From NCBI RefSeq assembly GCF_048771995.1, contig NC_133043.1, positions 10,434,501 to 10,498,500 on the forward strand: 64,000 bases of DNA. Reading direction: 5' to 3'. Below the pieces are notes generated by a model that was given only the letters and a program-made list of their open reading frames with translations, was not told the origin of the DNA and did no database searches. Shown one piece after another: positions 61,050 through 64,000 of this stretch (within the stretch, counting starts at the first letter, position 1; each line of letters opens with the position of its first letter). The position numbers and the translations under genes were made by a program. This DNA is from Taeniopygia guttata. Its lineage: Eukaryota > Chordata > Aves > Passeriformes > Estrildidae.

Positions 61050-64000
61050 CTATGTGTTACCTAAAACAGAGGCTCTGTCTAAAATCTACTGGTTTATTAA
61101 AGTTGGGTACTTAATTGTCCAAGGAAAGGAAAATGGATGGTTTTGTCTCCTTCAGAGCAGGTTGACAATTCTGATGCTTTTCTAGATTCTTCCCTTTAAG
61201 AAAAGAATTACTGTACTTTTTGGAAAATCTTGCTATATGTTAATTTCCAGGTAACAAAAATATGCCAAAGGATGTCAGGAAGCTCCAGGGTACCAGAGAA
61301 CATAAGCATCTTGAACTGAGACATGCTTCTAAGCCAAGTGAGAATTAAAATTAAATACTGATGTGAACGTTCTTCCCTGCAGCACTTCTTCAGGCCCTGT
61401 CCCCATGCTCAGGCTGCAGGAGAAGGGGAGGATTTCACTGAGTGATGAGGACTCAAAGCTGAGAAGGTGGTGAGGAGATGAGGAAGGCGAGGATGACACT
61501 GGCAGCCAAAGACGAGAGGGAGAGAGCCTGGAAGAGGAAGGCTGCTCCAGCAAAGGCTGTGATGAATGCATTCAGTAGAACAGCACTGTCGAAGGGAACA
61601 GGGCAGGATCAGCCTGTGCTGATGGTACAAACCCAGCCCCAGATCCCCAGGTGCCATCCAGCAAGATTCTCTTCAACAAACAAAACACTGGAAACCTCCC
61701 TGTTCTCCTTCAGCTCCTTACAGCGAGGGTCACTTGTCATCCTCTGCTCAGTCCTACCAGCAGACACTGTGGGGTGCTGTCAGAGCCATTTCTACTTATT
61801 CCCAACGTGCCTGTTGTAAGAGTGGGACATGAGAAAGTCCAGGCTGTCTTTTCCATTTGTTTTTAAAATTAAGTGCAAGAGCAGAAGGCACATAATGCTG
61901 AGAGGGGAGATGACAATTCTTTCATAAGTAAATGCACAAGGTTTGTAAACAATGCTGATATCTTCAAAAAGTACACATTTAAAAACCCTTTAGTGTACCA
62001 GTCCTGTAGTGTGTGTTAAAAGCAGCAAATTATGTTGTGGTTACACTGGGTTGAGATCCTGTTTCTGAGGAAATGTTTGCAGTCACCCCATGTTGAGCAG
62101 AGTTGAATTTGTGTAAGATAAGGAATAGGGGAATGTCCCTGCCAGCTTGGAGCCCTGATCAAAATACACAGATCTCCTGTTGCTTGGGAAGAAAATAAAG
62201 CTCCTATAATTGCTTGCATAAACACACCCAGAGGTGAAGTGTCTTCTTCACCCCAAGGCAGAGAGTAGTTGGGTTTGTCCTTCCAGTTGAGGGCAGGAGG
62301 ATTCCAGCATGTGGCTTTAATCCTATCCACCTAAATGGTTTGGTTTCTGCAAAACAACTGCAGTCCTAATAGGGAAATTACATAGAATAAGATAGCATAG
62401 ATAAAAGGTTGCTTATAATATTGTAGGTGAGGAATGATTACATGTCAGGATGCTGTCCTTAGGTAAATCTTGGCCTTCAGAATACCCCTTTTACTTTGCT
62501 TCCCGTGGGGGTTTTTGCCTGTCCTGATCCCTGCGCTCCTGTCATGTGCTCTACAGCGAGAGAACTTTTCCTGGAGGCTGAAGGAGTTAATGCAGAGCTG
62601 GATGACAGATTAGTCCAGGACAGGCTGTGATTTGGAGTAAGGGAACTATCCCAAATAGCTGGCCAGCTGCCAAGGGATAGATGGCTTGGAAAACGTAGAG
62701 GGAGGGCTCTGGAGCAGCTCTGGGTGAGGATTATCTGTCAGTTTAACCACTGTGCTGCAGAGCCTGACTGACACACACAAAGTGCCTCCCGTTTATATAA
62801 AGAAGAATGATTAGCAAACACATGTTTTATCTCTGGGCTGCTAATAAATTGACTAGGAAACTCCTCTTTTATTTTCCTCCAATGTGTGTAAAAAAATAGG
62901 GAAAAATATTTTGATTAGAACATTTTCACTCCCTTTTCTTCCTCTCTGCTTCTTCTCTCTGCTGTTCTCCAGCCAGCTGTTGAGCTGATGAGGAGTGTAG
63001 AATGGCTGTGAGAAGGGAGATTTTCTGAAAATCAGACACATTTCTATGGGAGTTGAATGATTCAGAATTGTGTTCCACGTAATTTGCCAGGGACCTCTCG
63101 CAGTACAGATAAGAAGTCTGCCAAGCAGTAGTGCAGCTGAAGAGGTTATTTCCGTCTTCGCTCTCCTGGGCACAGCTGGTAGGTGGGATGTTTCAAAAAG
63201 GGGAAATTAAGAGTCAGGATGTGGTGATTGAACTCCCCATGATACCAGATCAGCATTTGGGATTTTGTAGGTATACAAAAATGCTGCTATACTTTTGAGT
63301 GGTGAATTTTAATTATTGCAAGGAATTTAAAGCTTCTATTTTTTTTTTACCAGCAGTTTGGTTACCTAGATGACACAAGTGAATGACCTCAGTCCACTTC
63401 TCTCTGAAAAACAAACCACACTGAAAATATTGTCATTACATTGGACTTCTCACTGGCAGCCTCTGCCAGGAGGAGGAGGACGATGACTGAAAGGATTAGA
63501 ACAGCAAATTTTCTTTCAAGTCCTTTTTTATGGAAAATTTTCCACTATGCTAATATCTGCCAGAGCAACACCAAAAGCATTAGCACAGGCACGATGTTAG
63601 GGCAGCAGAATTGCTGGGGTTGTCAAAACCTGCTGGTCCCTTTGCCAGGGGACACCTGGAGCTGTGTCTGTCCTGGCACACTCCTTCTTGCTTGAGTGGA
63701 GCTCTGTCAGTGGGAAGGGCTCCTGACAAAAGGCCAGTGTTGACACAGTTGTGGTCTCTCCAGGCCATGGTTGAAACACATCACTAGGGTGGTATGAGGG
63801 GAAGTTTCCATTAACAATTGTTCCCGGCTTGCTTCCACCACCACCACCACCACTGTGAGCTCTGCAGCTGGATTTCCAAAAGAGCTTAATACTCAAGAGT
63901 TCTCATTTCAGCAGCTTAAATAGAGGGGCTAAGTTCTTTCCAAAACTCTTGGCAGTCATCAGCCCCCATTGAGAACAAAGCTTAAGCACATTAAACAGTC

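Larger units (their letters stand above)
42024..64000 (+). other. HLF: HLF intron 2 (partial, at least 22 kb)
   Basis: From the exon 2 donor to the end of the window I find no exon resembling the HLF PAR or bZIP parts (no sequence like PADLALSSIPG or RRKNNMAAKRSRDARR in any frame). I therefore read the whole stretch as intron 2, which is long in other vertebrates too. It holds two minisatellites, a poly(T) run, an unrecognised antisense ORF pair and a CR1, each listed separately. The rest is AT-rich sequence in which I see nothing further. Confidence 0.8.

Noticed and set aside
42024-64000. HLF exons 3 and 4 (PAR and bZIP parts)
   Set aside because: Looked for in all frames and not found, so I place them beyond the right end of the window.

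Overview
The window looks like nuclear DNA of a bird. It carries single exons with GT-AG splice borders separated by multi-kilobase introns, several fragments of CR1 LINEs of the avian type, GC-rich CpG islands beside AT-rich introns, and the gene order STXBP4 then HLF, both on the + strand, as I know it from human 17q22. I cannot fix the species. There are no operons, CRISPR arrays, rRNA or tRNA genes that I can support.

Layout: 1-24442 is the 3' part of STXBP4 (syntaxin-binding protein 4, Synip). Three coding exons (1006-1136, 13317-13374, 24331-24442) join in phase and encode the end of the coiled-coil region, the C-terminal WW domain and an acidic tail. A 3' UTR follows, with AATAAA at 25060. 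25086-39900 is intergenic. It holds a 37-bp tandem repeat, an old MITE-like repeat, a GC-rich block, a long T/G-only tract, two GC-rich minisatellites leading into an orphan CpG island (about 36530-36960) with promoter-like boxes, and two CR1 copies. 39830-41000 is the HLF CpG-island promoter (CCAAT, TGACGTCA, CACGTG), followed by HLF coding exon 1 (40464-40569) and exon 2 (41688-42023). From 42024 to the end of the window is HLF intron 2. The PAR and bZIP exons are not present here and should lie further to the right.

HLF intron 2 is the least expected part. It contains two GC-rich minisatellites (units of 56-61 bp and 18 bp), a CR1, and, on the opposite strand at about 52960-54056, a long protein-like open frame with plausible splice sites that I do not recognise. 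It could be an unannotated antisense gene nested in HLF, or the remains of one. That is the best candidate for something undescribed in this window.
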